A stretch of 16,981 nt of DNA from Candidatus Cloacimonadota bacterium (GTDB lineage Bacteria; Cloacimonadota; Cloacimonadia; Cloacimonadales; JAJBBL01), in NCBI GenBank assembly GCA_020532365.1, contig JAJBBL010000077.1:1-16981 (forward strand). The letters are read 5' to 3'. Below the pieces are notes generated by a model. It was not told the origin of the DNA and made no database searches. It was given only the letters and a program-made list of their open reading frames with translations. Made by a program: the position numbers and the translations under genes. How positions within the stretch are numbered: the first letter of the stretch is position 1; each line of letters starts with the position of its first letter. Shown here one piece after another: positions 7,901-13,735 of this stretch.

Positions 7901-8568
7901 GTGCTGACCTTGAAGGCTGGCCTGTAAAACTGAACACGCCATTGTTCTTCCCGCCACTCGCAGTAGACCTTAACGGCGACGGGTTCGGTAACTTGATTTG
8001 TTACAGTTCGATGGGACAAGTATACGCCTTCCATCCCGACGGCTCGATGCTTAACTCTTTCCCTGTACCGCTTCACGATAATATCACTTCCCCTGCAATA
8101 GTGGCCGATATAGATAACGATGGCGACTTTGATCTGGTTATTGCAACTTCGAGTGGAATAACTGTTATCGACTATAAAACACCTGCCGGCAATAAAGTGC
8201 ATTGGGGTATGTATCGAAACAATGAAAAAAGAGACGGGTATTGGGGAGACCAACCCTTGACAAATATAGACCGTGTAACCCCTATATTAGTAGAGACCCT
8301 CCTAAAACAAAATTACCCTAACCCGTTTAACCCAGACACTAATATTGAGTTCTCTATAAAAGATGATGATGACGTTGAATTGGAAGTATATAACATTAAA
8401 GGACAAAGAGTTAAAACACTTATCAATGAAAAACTGGAGAGAGGTAAACACTCGGTAGTATGGAACGGAACCGACCACTATAATAGAGCAGTCGGCTCCG
8501 GAATCTATTTGCTCCGACTCAAAACTAATGAGAAGACTCTGAGCCGAAAAATGATGCTGCTTAAATAA
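4966..8568 (+). CDS. Secreted gingipain-type C25 cysteine peptidase with T9SS C-terminal sorting tail
   Basis: A 1200-residue exported protease. Residues 1-20 form a signal peptide (hydrophobic core ILLILINLIAVGAFA). About 20-210 matches the C25 pro-region, and about 217-580 is the C25 catalytic domain. The dyad is visible as His444 in NHIGHSF and Cys474 in YTQGCYPAAF, 30 residues apart, much as in gingipain R. LFGDPSIAVK closes the domain. A beta-sandwich typical of these proteins (DGYPNPGETIEV) covers about 590-690. Four FG-GAP/VCBS-like calcium-binding loops (DLNGDG at 820 and 1001, DLNDDG at 867, DIDNDGD at 1048) suggest a beta-propeller. NYPNPFNPDTN starts at 1116, and the final 85 residues are a T9SS type A sorting domain. 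It is likely surface-bound or released. Substrate specificity (Arg or Lys) cannot be read. Confidence 0.92.
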   Translation: MKQKTILLILINLIAVGAFALLSYDIEMPEPFVRGDVIDNQLPKTYNPGEPGIPYKSIKILLPQGERYVDTKVTFTSLRMIDNIYIDYVQEPLPISQSNWSTTQRNENIYNRNEFYPYKDFDVVGVQRKNGYDILMLNVYPYKYNPVTSTLSWHESFNIEIETKVDDELAYQQNRFLVNSNRIQQSVARLVHNPELLNSYAKTNLRHSPILPKLDEPYQMIVISSREKEEVFEEYIEWRTDKGITTGFFTTQDIYELYEGDNRPEQIRNFIIDAYLAYAQTETPLEYVILGGDAKIIPIRGMYGKVGKTVDRAMPADIYYSNLDGDWDANGNGIYGEEDDKIDLFAEVALGRIPANSDSQFRNFFHKNYYYVENNTYSNDIVCMIGEKLDENPTYGGDYKDDIIPLIPDKYKIKTLYERDETFSSNAVVDAINSGIGIINHIGHSFFSLVFGLNNSRIYSLKNSEYGFAYTQGCYPAAFDPATSQESGCVGQNLTIAKGGLFAFIGNTRYGWYMPGSTQGPSQAFDITFFQGLYDENIRELGHTMNYSKEELAEIAATNDVMRWVYYVLVLFGDPSIAVKSPFGEYPYVEPTDIVVSDVEGDNDGYPNPGETIEVFVELGVDDDWGDAYDVKAKVFSNEPYFDIIKDAVEYGVILRGETKVNENEPFLIEISENTPLKDFVLNLELSAVGAQNTSFTSVYYFTVPVTLIQNNWPWRSDFPITASPVFTQLNGETDKQLIVVDDIGNINFLDSDGNPTQDEIVSEQTLWRSFAVGKLNNENEKNIVLASRKEKVLAISASGDTTFVFDLCGEQVLTPILADLNGDGNNEIISFGIDKHLYVLDTNGDLMPGFPVVLPQTALADLGVADLNDDGFKEILIGTLDRKLYAIDYRGNALDGFPVDLPSSITTAPTILNNKSIAVFTSNSQLLLISNEGKILFEREIPGRVSGEIIAGDFNNSEELQLAFVTNKGEVYIVKQDGADLEGWPVKLNTPLFFPPLAVDLNGDGFGNLICYSSMGQVYAFHPDGSMLNSFPVPLHDNITSPAIVADIDNDGDFDLVIATSSGITVIDYKTPAGNKVHWGMYRNNEKRDGYWGDQPLTNIDRVTPILVETLLKQNYPNPFNPDTNIEFSIKDDDDVELEVYNIKGQRVKTLINEKLERGKHSVVWNGTDHYNRAVGSGIYLLRLKTNEKTLSRKMMLLK

Positions 8569-8572
8569 CAGC

Positions 8573-10030
8573 CTACTTTCTAATCTTGGCTATTACTAAG
8601 TCGACCTTTTCTTTGAGGATGCTCATATCTGGCTTTTGAATACTGTTATGCTCCATCAACAGATTCATCGCCCTGTTAGCCTCCTCTATGTCACGCTTGG
8701 CGATAGAGTGTATCTCGTCATCTGATAAGGGTCGTCGAGCTACACCTTCTTTTATCGCCTCTTTGGCAACAGCTAAAGCCACTATTGGAAAGACATCCAT
8801 CTCATTCATTTTAGGGATAATTGAATCGGGAGTTATACCGTTCTTCTCGGCAAATCCTGCTAACGATTTGGCAGCTGCTATCGCCATATTATCGGTTATC
8901 TTCTTGGCGCGCACTATTAGTGAACCCTTCAATATGCCAGGAAAACCTAAAGAGTTGTTAATCTGGTTAGAGAAGTCGCCCCGCCCTGTGGCAACTATGT
9001 AAGCCCCTGCTTCTTTGGCAGCGTAAGGATATATTTCTGGTACGGGATTGGCACAGGCAAATACTATTGGTTTGTCTGACATCTTCCTTATCCAGTCCGG
9101 CTTCAGAGTGTCTGGTCCTGGCTTAGAAAGAGCTATAATAACGTCTGCCCCTTGCACAGCTTCTTCAACAGTTTTAACCTTCGAAGGGTTAGTCACTTGG
9201 CAGATCTCCCACTTTCTGTAAAGAAGCGGATCTTTGCGTAGATCTTCACGATCTATAGATAAAGAACCTTTAGCATCAAACATAATCATACGATCTGGAT
9301 CTACGCCGGCAGAAATTATTATCCGAGCTATAGAAGTATTTGAAGCACCAGCTCCAATCATCACTACTTTAATCTTTGACAGCTCTTTACCAACAAGCTT
9401 AACCGCATTGATTAAACCAGCTAAAGTGACTGACGCAGTGCCCTGTGCATCGTCGTGCCAGACCGGTATATCACACTCTTCTCGTAAAGTATCGAGTACT
9501 GGATAACAGTTCGGCTGCGAAATATCCTCTAAGTTGACCGCTCCAAAGCTATGCTGAACCATCTTAACAAAATCAATTATTTTCTGCGGATCGTTTACCC
9601 CTTCACTGTTCTTGCTGTCTATACAAAGCGGCACAGCATCTATGCCACCTAAAACTTTCATTAAGAAGGCCTTCCCCTCCATCACACCAAGTCCGCCCGG
9701 AGGTGTGCAATCACCATCACCTAAGACCCTTGTAGAATCTGATACTACTGCAACAAGGTTTCCTCGATTAGACAAATCATAAGAAAGCTGATTATCATCC
9801 CTGATAGCAGTTGAAACTGCCGACACCCCAGGGGTATACCAGACGTTGAACCAGTTAAAGCCGTATAGTCCAGCCTTTGGCAGCGTTTGAATCTTACCTC
9901 CGTAATATCGGTGAAAGTGAAGGGATAATTCTTTTAGTAATAATGTCTTTGCTTGGGCTATTTCAGCCTCAGTAAAGTCAACGGGGAATAGTGCGTCTAA
10001 ATCATTTAGTCGTAAATCTTTGTCCATCAT
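8573..10030 (-). CDS. Malic enzyme (malate dehydrogenase, oxaloacetate-decarboxylating)
   Basis: The enzyme oxidatively decarboxylates malate to pyruvate and CO2 with NAD(P)+ and a divalent metal. The 485 residues show the malic N-terminal domain: YTPGVS with the catalytic Tyr65, SDSTRVLGDGD, then VMEGKAF with the catalytic Lys120 and GGIDAVPLCIDSK. The metal-binding EDIS is near 168 and WHDDAQGTA is at 191-199. The NAD-binding domain follows with GAGASNTS at 226-233 and the signature FACANPVPEI. NAD versus NADP preference is not decided here. It is the last gene of the fumarase operon, 46 bp after the beta subunit. GAAGGA lies 4 nt before the first ATG and 7 nt before a second ATG at 10027, so either may be used. 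Its stop is 4 nt from the convergent peptidase stop. Confidence 0.93.
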   Translation of the reverse strand: MMDKDLRLNDLDALFPVDFTEAEIAQAKTLLLKELSLHFHRYYGGKIQTLPKAGLYGFNWFNVWYTPGVSAVSTAIRDDNQLSYDLSNRGNLVAVVSDSTRVLGDGDCTPPGGLGVMEGKAFLMKVLGGIDAVPLCIDSKNSEGVNDPQKIIDFVKMVQHSFGAVNLEDISQPNCYPVLDTLREECDIPVWHDDAQGTASVTLAGLINAVKLVGKELSKIKVVMIGAGASNTSIARIIISAGVDPDRMIMFDAKGSLSIDREDLRKDPLLYRKWEICQVTNPSKVKTVEEAVQGADVIIALSKPGPDTLKPDWIRKMSDKPIVFACANPVPEIYPYAAKEAGAYIVATGRGDFSNQINNSLGFPGILKGSLIVRAKKITDNMAIAAAKSLAGFAEKNGITPDSIIPKMNEMDVFPIVALAVAKEAIKEGVARRPLSDDEIHSIAKRDIEEANRAMNLLMEHNSIQKPDMSILKEKVDLVIAKIRK

Positions 10031-10076
10031 ACCATCCTTCTTATTTCTTCAAGCCTATAATTAAAAAGTAGTGTTT

Positions 10077-10610
10077 TCAGCGTAGCTCGTATAACGAGTT
10101 ACCTTTCATATCTATCGCGACATAGCAAGGAAATTCTTCAACATAAAGTTCGTAAATTGCCTCTGTCCCTAACTCCGGGAAAGCTAATACTCTGCCACGC
10201 TTGATCTTCGTTGCTAAAAAAGCACCCGCTCCACCAATCGTGCTAAAGTAAATTGCTCCATTCTTGATAATAGACTCCACTACAGCCTTACTACGCGGAC
10301 CTTTCCCGATCATACAGCGGAGGCCGTTGTCTAATAGCTTGGCGGTTAGTCTGTCCATTCGACTACTCGTCGTGGGACCTGCTGAAGAGAAGAGTGCAGG
10401 TGGTTTAGCCAAAATAGGTCCCGTATAGTATAAAGTAGAATCTTGTAAGTCAAAAGGGAGTTCTTCGTTTGCATTCAATAGCTCTACTATCTTTCGATGA
10501 GCTTGATCACGACCTGTGTAAATAGTCCCTGTGATATTTACTTTATCGCCACATTTTAAATCGACGATCTTTTCTTTAGTAATCGGTGTTTTCAAATATA
10601 TTTCTCTCAT
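10077..10610 (-). CDS. Class I fumarate hydratase, beta (C-terminal type) subunit
   Basis: With the alpha subunit this forms the 4Fe-4S, oxygen-sensitive fumarase that interconverts fumarate and malate. L-tartrate dehydratase is the main alternative, since the families are close. The visible family features are ITGTIYTGRDQAHRKI (about 26-41), the GPTTSSRMD segment near 78, MIGKGPRSKAV and YFSTIGGAGAFLA. I place the start at ATG 10610, giving MREIYLKTPIT, the usual beginning of this subunit. AGGA stands eight bases upstream, and the ATG overlaps the exporter's TGA as ATGA, a sign of translational coupling. The ATG at 10619 sits inside that ribosome binding site. The length of 177 residues is normal for two-subunit fumarases. 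The alpha gene is not adjacent: a LysE-type gene lies between them. Confidence 0.92.
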   Translation of the reverse strand: MREIYLKTPITKEKIVDLKCGDKVNITGTIYTGRDQAHRKIVELLNANEELPFDLQDSTLYYTGPILAKPPALFSSAGPTTSSRMDRLTAKLLDNGLRCMIGKGPRSKAVVESIIKNGAIYFSTIGGAGAFLATKIKRGRVLAFPELGTEAIYELYVEEFPCYVAIDMKGNSLYELR

Positions 10611-11239
10611 ACGCTCCATCCTAAGTGAGGTGAAATCAAATCGTAGAATAATGCCAAACTGATAATGAGTAACAAAATATCCGAGATCCTGTACAGCTTT
10701 TGAAGATGTTCAAGCTTATTAGCTGCCTTAACTTTATGAATAAAATGATTCAAGATCGTCCAGAGTATCACTGAACCTGTGAAAATACTAATTATTACTA
10801 AAATTGAGTTGAATAGACCCATCTGGTTTCCCATCTTAAACAAGCCAAAAAGAAAGGCAAGAAGTAGAATCGTCGATGGATTGTGTAGTGCAAGTAGAAA
10901 AGTGAGCCCAAACGATTTAAGTATGCTCCTCTCCCTCTTTTCCTCACCCATCTTTATCTTCGCTCTTAGAGTCCGAATCGCAAGTACTACAAGAGCAACT
11001 AAAACGACTATTTTCAAGATAACTATGTAGTTCAAAATCAAGTTGTAGAGATAGGCAATCCCTAAAGTGGTGATAATAGTGTAAAACATATCCCCACTGG
11101 CAATTCCAAACCCCGCAGCTACCCCTTCCAATTTATCTGACTCTAAAGAACGCTGTATAAATACTATTCCAATCGGGCCAAACGGTGAGGCTAAGATAAA
11201 CCCAATGGTTAGCCCCTTTAATAGCAAAGCATAGTTCAT
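10607..11239 (-). CDS. LysE/RhtB-family amino-acid exporter
   Basis: An inner-membrane protein of 210 residues with six likely helices (about 6-27, 38-64, 69-90, 106-133, 140-166 and 183-203), the size and topology of LysE-type exporters. These use the proton gradient to expel amino acids such as lysine, threonine, homoserine or leucine. The PFGPIGIVFIQRSL segment (19-32) is the family's first-helix Pro-Gly-Pro-like motif, and ALHNPSTILL near 116 matches the conserved Asn-Pro helix. Substrate cannot be predicted. The gene lies between the fumarase alpha subunit (16-bp gap) and beta subunit (ATGA overlap), so it must be expressed with them. Intermediates or linked amino acids such as aspartate are candidate cargo, but this is inference from context only. 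Confidence 0.85.
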   Translation of the reverse strand: MNYALLLKGLTIGFILASPFGPIGIVFIQRSLESDKLEGVAAGFGIASGDMFYTIITTLGIAYLYNLILNYIVILKIVVLVALVVLAIRTLRAKIKMGEEKRERSILKSFGLTFLLALHNPSTILLLAFLFGLFKMGNQMGLFNSILVIISIFTGSVILWTILNHFIHKVKAANKLEHLQKLYRISDILLLIISLALFYDLISPHLGWSV

Positions 11240-11255
11240 CTTAAAATTAAACCTG

Positions 11256-12101
11256 TCAGATTATAACTGTTTTATGACGATGTGAATGACACTGAATATT
11301 GATAGCGACCGGTAAAGAGGCTATATGACAAGGATATTCTTTGATTTTTACACTTAAAGCCGTTGTCTTACCACCTAACCCCATAGGTCCAATACCGAGA
11401 GAGTTAATTCGCTCTAACAAGCTTTGCTCAAGTTCAGCCCATTTAGGATTCGGATTCGACTCGTTAAGTGGGGTTAATAGCGCCTTTTTTGCCAATAACG
11501 CTGCATAGTCAAAGCTTCCACCAATACCTACACCTACTAAAATAGGTGGGCAAGGTTTACCACCCGCCTCTTTGACTGTGTTTACAATAAAATCGCTTAT
11601 CTCAGACAAAGGATCGAGTGGGTTAAACATCTTTAAGGCGCTTGTGTTCTCAGCACCACCACCCTTTGGCATAAAGGTGATAGTTAGTTGGTCGCCATCC
11701 ACTATATCCCAGTGAATCATAGGGGGGGTGTTATTACCGGTGTTGACTCGACCAAATAGCGGATCTGAAACGACCGAAAACCTAAATGGCTCTTCCAGGT
11801 ATACTTCGCTCATCGCCTCTTCAAGTATTTCTGAAAGACTACCGTCCGGGATATATACTTCTCGTCCCATTTCAACAAAAAAGATTCCAATCCCTGTATC
11901 TTGGCAGAGCGGCTTTCTCTCATTTTTTGCAATCTCTTGATTCTCAATTATCGTATCAAGAACGTCTATCGCTAATTTATGCTCCTCTTCGGCACGAAAA
12001 CTTTTAAGTTTATCGACAAGAGCTGTATCTAATTCGTAATGTGCGTCGCTACAAATAGCTTTGACCGCTTCAACTATAACTTCTCTTTTGATCTCTCGCA
12101 T
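11256..12101 (-). CDS. Class I fumarate hydratase, alpha (N-terminal type) subunit
   Basis: This subunit carries the 4Fe-4S cluster of the heat-stable, iron-sulphur class I fumarase, which interconverts fumarate and malate. Three cluster cysteines are visible in the expected settings: PLCQDTG (near residue 66), GKPCPPI (near 184) and NIQCHSHRH (near 271), counted from the chosen start. MPKGGGAENTSALKMF and GIGGSFDYAALLAKKALL are further family signatures. I start it at ATG 12101, giving MREIKREVIVEAVK, the usual opening of this family. GTGAG lies seven bases upstream. A GTG at 12113 would add four residues but has no spaced ribosome binding site. It is the first gene of the operon with the LysE-type exporter, beta subunit and malic enzyme. 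Tartrate dehydratase is a possible alternative, made less likely by the malic enzyme. Confidence 0.93.
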   Translation of the reverse strand: MREIKREVIVEAVKAICSDAHYELDTALVDKLKSFRAEEEHKLAIDVLDTIIENQEIAKNERKPLCQDTGIGIFFVEMGREVYIPDGSLSEILEEAMSEVYLEEPFRFSVVSDPLFGRVNTGNNTPPMIHWDIVDGDQLTITFMPKGGGAENTSALKMFNPLDPLSEISDFIVNTVKEAGGKPCPPILVGVGIGGSFDYAALLAKKALLTPLNESNPNPKWAELEQSLLERINSLGIGPMGLGGKTTALSVKIKEYPCHIASLPVAINIQCHSHRHKTVII

Positions 12102-12129
12102 CGTTATACTCACTCTCTTATTTACTACA

Positions 12130-12158
12130 AAATTTTCTATTTAGTCAATCGGTGTCAA
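12130..12158 (-). promoter_or_regulatory. Tentative promoter of the fumarase-malic enzyme operon
   Basis: On the minus strand a perfect TTGACA (12158-12153) lies about 50 bp upstream of the fumarase alpha ATG. At 17-bp spacing the -10 would be AAATTT, a poor match; the neighbouring stretch is entirely A/T-rich. It is reported because of the perfect -35 and the right distance. Confidence 0.3.
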
Positions 12159-12384
12159 CAGTTTTCATCCTTTGCAACTTGAGATTCCAAATTATTGCTA
12201 CTATTTCTAAAGGGAAAAGGGATGAGAGCTGCCCCATATAGTCATTTTGGTGAGTTGCGATCAGATAGAAACATAGTAGAACTATAGATAGCCAATCATT
12301 TCTCTTGACAAATAAAAACAAAAACCGCAAGTTAGTCATTAGGTATCAGATAGGAGAAAAATATAGTTTTATAGTGGAGGATTA

Positions 12385-12705
12385 ATGAACGGTGATACTA
12401 TTTTTTCGGCAATTAGCTATGAAAATCTATTGAAGCTCGGATATGGCGTAATCGACGCTCGTTACTGCGAATATGATATAACTAAAGAGCCGTATAAGTT
12501 TGTGATTGTTAAGATTGGAACTGATAGAGACTCTTTTTATATCGATATGATGAAGAAATACTACCCAAGTTTTGATTTAGAAAAAGAGATTTATGAGGTA
12601 TGGAGTAATATTCTTGCTCACAAGATTAAGATGAGCCAGATACTCAAAAGAGACATCTCAATCAAAGTGGCCGTCTACGACTACTTTGAGTCGAATGAAA
12701 GATAA
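12385..12705 (+). CDS. Small protein of unknown function, 106 residues
   Basis: I do not recognise this protein. GGAGG at 12376-12380 with four bases before the ATG gives a good start. The sequence looks like a small mixed alpha/beta soluble domain: an N-terminal helix (ISYENLLKLGY), a strand KFVIVKIG, a helix (DSFYIDMMKKYY) followed by a Glu/Lys-rich helix, and a final strand ISIKVAVYDYF. It has one Cys, no signal peptide and no membrane segment. It is the first gene of a two-gene plus-strand unit, 42 bp ahead of the alphaCTD-sigma4 fusion, and divergent from the fumarase operon. TTGACA at 12305-12310 may be its -35 box, but no good -10 follows. Its link to the fusion protein, as partner or regulator, is a guess from position. 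Confidence 0.7.
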   Translation: MNGDTIFSAISYENLLKLGYGVIDARYCEYDITKEPYKFVIVKIGTDRDSFYIDMMKKYYPSFDLEKEIYEVWSNILAHKIKMSQILKRDISIKVAVYDYFESNER

Positions 12706-12747
12706 AAAAGTTTAACTGATTTAGGTATTGTAATGGGCTAAAAATAT

Positions 12748-13716
12748 ATGTTGCTCGGATTCTATTCAAAAAAGATAACTTTAGAGAGACTACATTTGTT
12801 CCCTCTATATTCTGACATACCCCTTAATGGGGTAAGTGTCAGTAAACTCCATATATCCTACAACCCTAAAAACTCCGTAAAAGAACTCTACCTTAATCGA
12901 CGTGCTGCAAATACAATCAAAAGTCTAAAGATTCGGACTATTGGAGAACTATTATTGACTTCTTCATCGCAAATTCTGAGACAATGGAATTGTGGTGTAA
13001 CTACCCTGAAACTAATCCAGGATGAAGTTGAATTTAGCCTGACCAATAGCATTGAAACAGAACTACCCAAATGGGACTCGTTTGAGGATATGCTTGATCT
13101 TGAGATGCCACTCAATGAAAGACTCTTGGCAATCCTTAAAACAAGAATTGGAGTAGATAGAGAGAGTTACTGTACGCTCGAAGAATGTGGCGCTATATTT
13201 GGAATCACAAGAGAAGCTGCTCGACAAAGCATGATTAAAGTACGTAGTGCGGTTAATCACCCCTCTACCGTGAGGCAACTATCCTCATTCTGGATCCCTA
13301 TTGATAAAATACTTAGAAACCAATGGGTCGTTACCTCGAAAAGCTTGGCGAGACGACTTAAGTCCGCCTTGGATTGGCAAACAATGCCAGAAGCTCACGC
13401 CGTTGGAATGTTTGTAGAGCTTAGAGATAGCCATTATTTAGCACGTAGCCAACTTATAAGCTCCCCTAAGTTTGACTGCTTCAAGTGTGCAAAGGCTAAG
13501 AATATAATAATTAAGATAGTTAACAACAGAAATGAAGTGCCTATTCAGACCCTTAAACAACAACACAAAGATGTGCTCCACGAATACTGTCCAAAGCACA
13601 GAAAATTCAACAAAACTGTAGTCGAAGATCTTTTTGATGTTCATCTTAGCAATTTCATAAGAGAGAAAAACGGATACATCAAGCGGAACCAAAAAATAAT
13701 GCGTGACCCCAGTTAA
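12748..13716 (+). CDS. RNA polymerase alphaCTD - sigma-70 region 4 fusion with C-terminal Cys/His cluster
   Basis: Two DNA-reading modules of RNA polymerase are joined in one 322-residue protein. Residues 43-96 match the alpha C-terminal domain. RAAN at 52-55 aligns with Escherichia coli Arg265 and Asn268, which contact UP elements, and Gly83 with Gly296, but the Lys298 and Glu302 equivalents are Thr and Leu. Residues 127-173 match sigma-70 region 4.2 (LKTRIGVDRESYCTLEECG then FGITREAARQ), keeping most -35-reading residues (Arg155, Glu156, Arg159, Gln160). No sigma region 2 or alpha N-terminal domain exists, so it is neither a complete sigma nor alpha. Cys244-x2-Cys247 and Cys281-x2-His284 suggest a zinc site. 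An in-frame stop just upstream fixes the ATG; the ribosome binding site is weak. It probably acts as a DNA-binding regulator. I know of no characterised equivalent. Confidence 0.8.
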   Translation: MLLGFYSKKITLERLHLFPLYSDIPLNGVSVSKLHISYNPKNSVKELYLNRRAANTIKSLKIRTIGELLLTSSSQILRQWNCGVTTLKLIQDEVEFSLTNSIETELPKWDSFEDMLDLEMPLNERLLAILKTRIGVDRESYCTLEECGAIFGITREAARQSMIKVRSAVNHPSTVRQLSSFWIPIDKILRNQWVVTSKSLARRLKSALDWQTMPEAHAVGMFVELRDSHYLARSQLISSPKFDCFKCAKAKNIIIKIVNNRNEVPIQTLKQQHKDVLHEYCPKHRKFNKTVVEDLFDVHLSNFIREKNGYIKRNQKIMRDPS

Positions 13717-13726
13717 AGCATCACGC
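13691..13726 (-). terminator. Probable terminator of the secreted deiminase gene
   Basis: Read on the minus strand, GCGTGA (13726-13721) pairs with TCACGC (13706-13701) over a 14-nt loop and is followed by ATTATTTTTT (13700-13691). It begins 10 bp beyond the deiminase stop. The hairpin overlaps the stop and last codons of the convergent fusion gene. The stem is only 6 bp, so strength is uncertain. Confidence 0.5.
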
Positions 13727-13735
13727 TTAACACTC

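Noticed and set aside
7236..8253. Several long antisense frames within the C25 peptidase gene
   Set aside because: They lie opposite a clearly coding sequence with recognisable repeats, lack ribosome binding sites and encode Ser/Leu-rich sequence typical of antisense shadows.
10611..10619. Earlier ATG for the fumarase beta subunit
   Set aside because: This ATG lies within the likely ribosome binding site. The ATG at 10610 overlaps the exporter stop as ATGA and gives the usual MREI start.
12145..12339. A 64-codon minus-strand frame with hydrophobic segments upstream of fumarase alpha
   Set aside because: It has no ribosome binding site, overlaps the probable promoter of the fumarase operon, and resembles no family. 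It looks like chance in an A/T-rich spacer, although a small membrane peptide cannot be fully excluded.
12748..13716. A bona fide sigma factor or RNA polymerase alpha subunit
   Set aside because: Region 2 with the -10 and core-binding helices is absent, and so is the alpha N-terminal dimerisation domain; only the two DNA-reading modules are seen.
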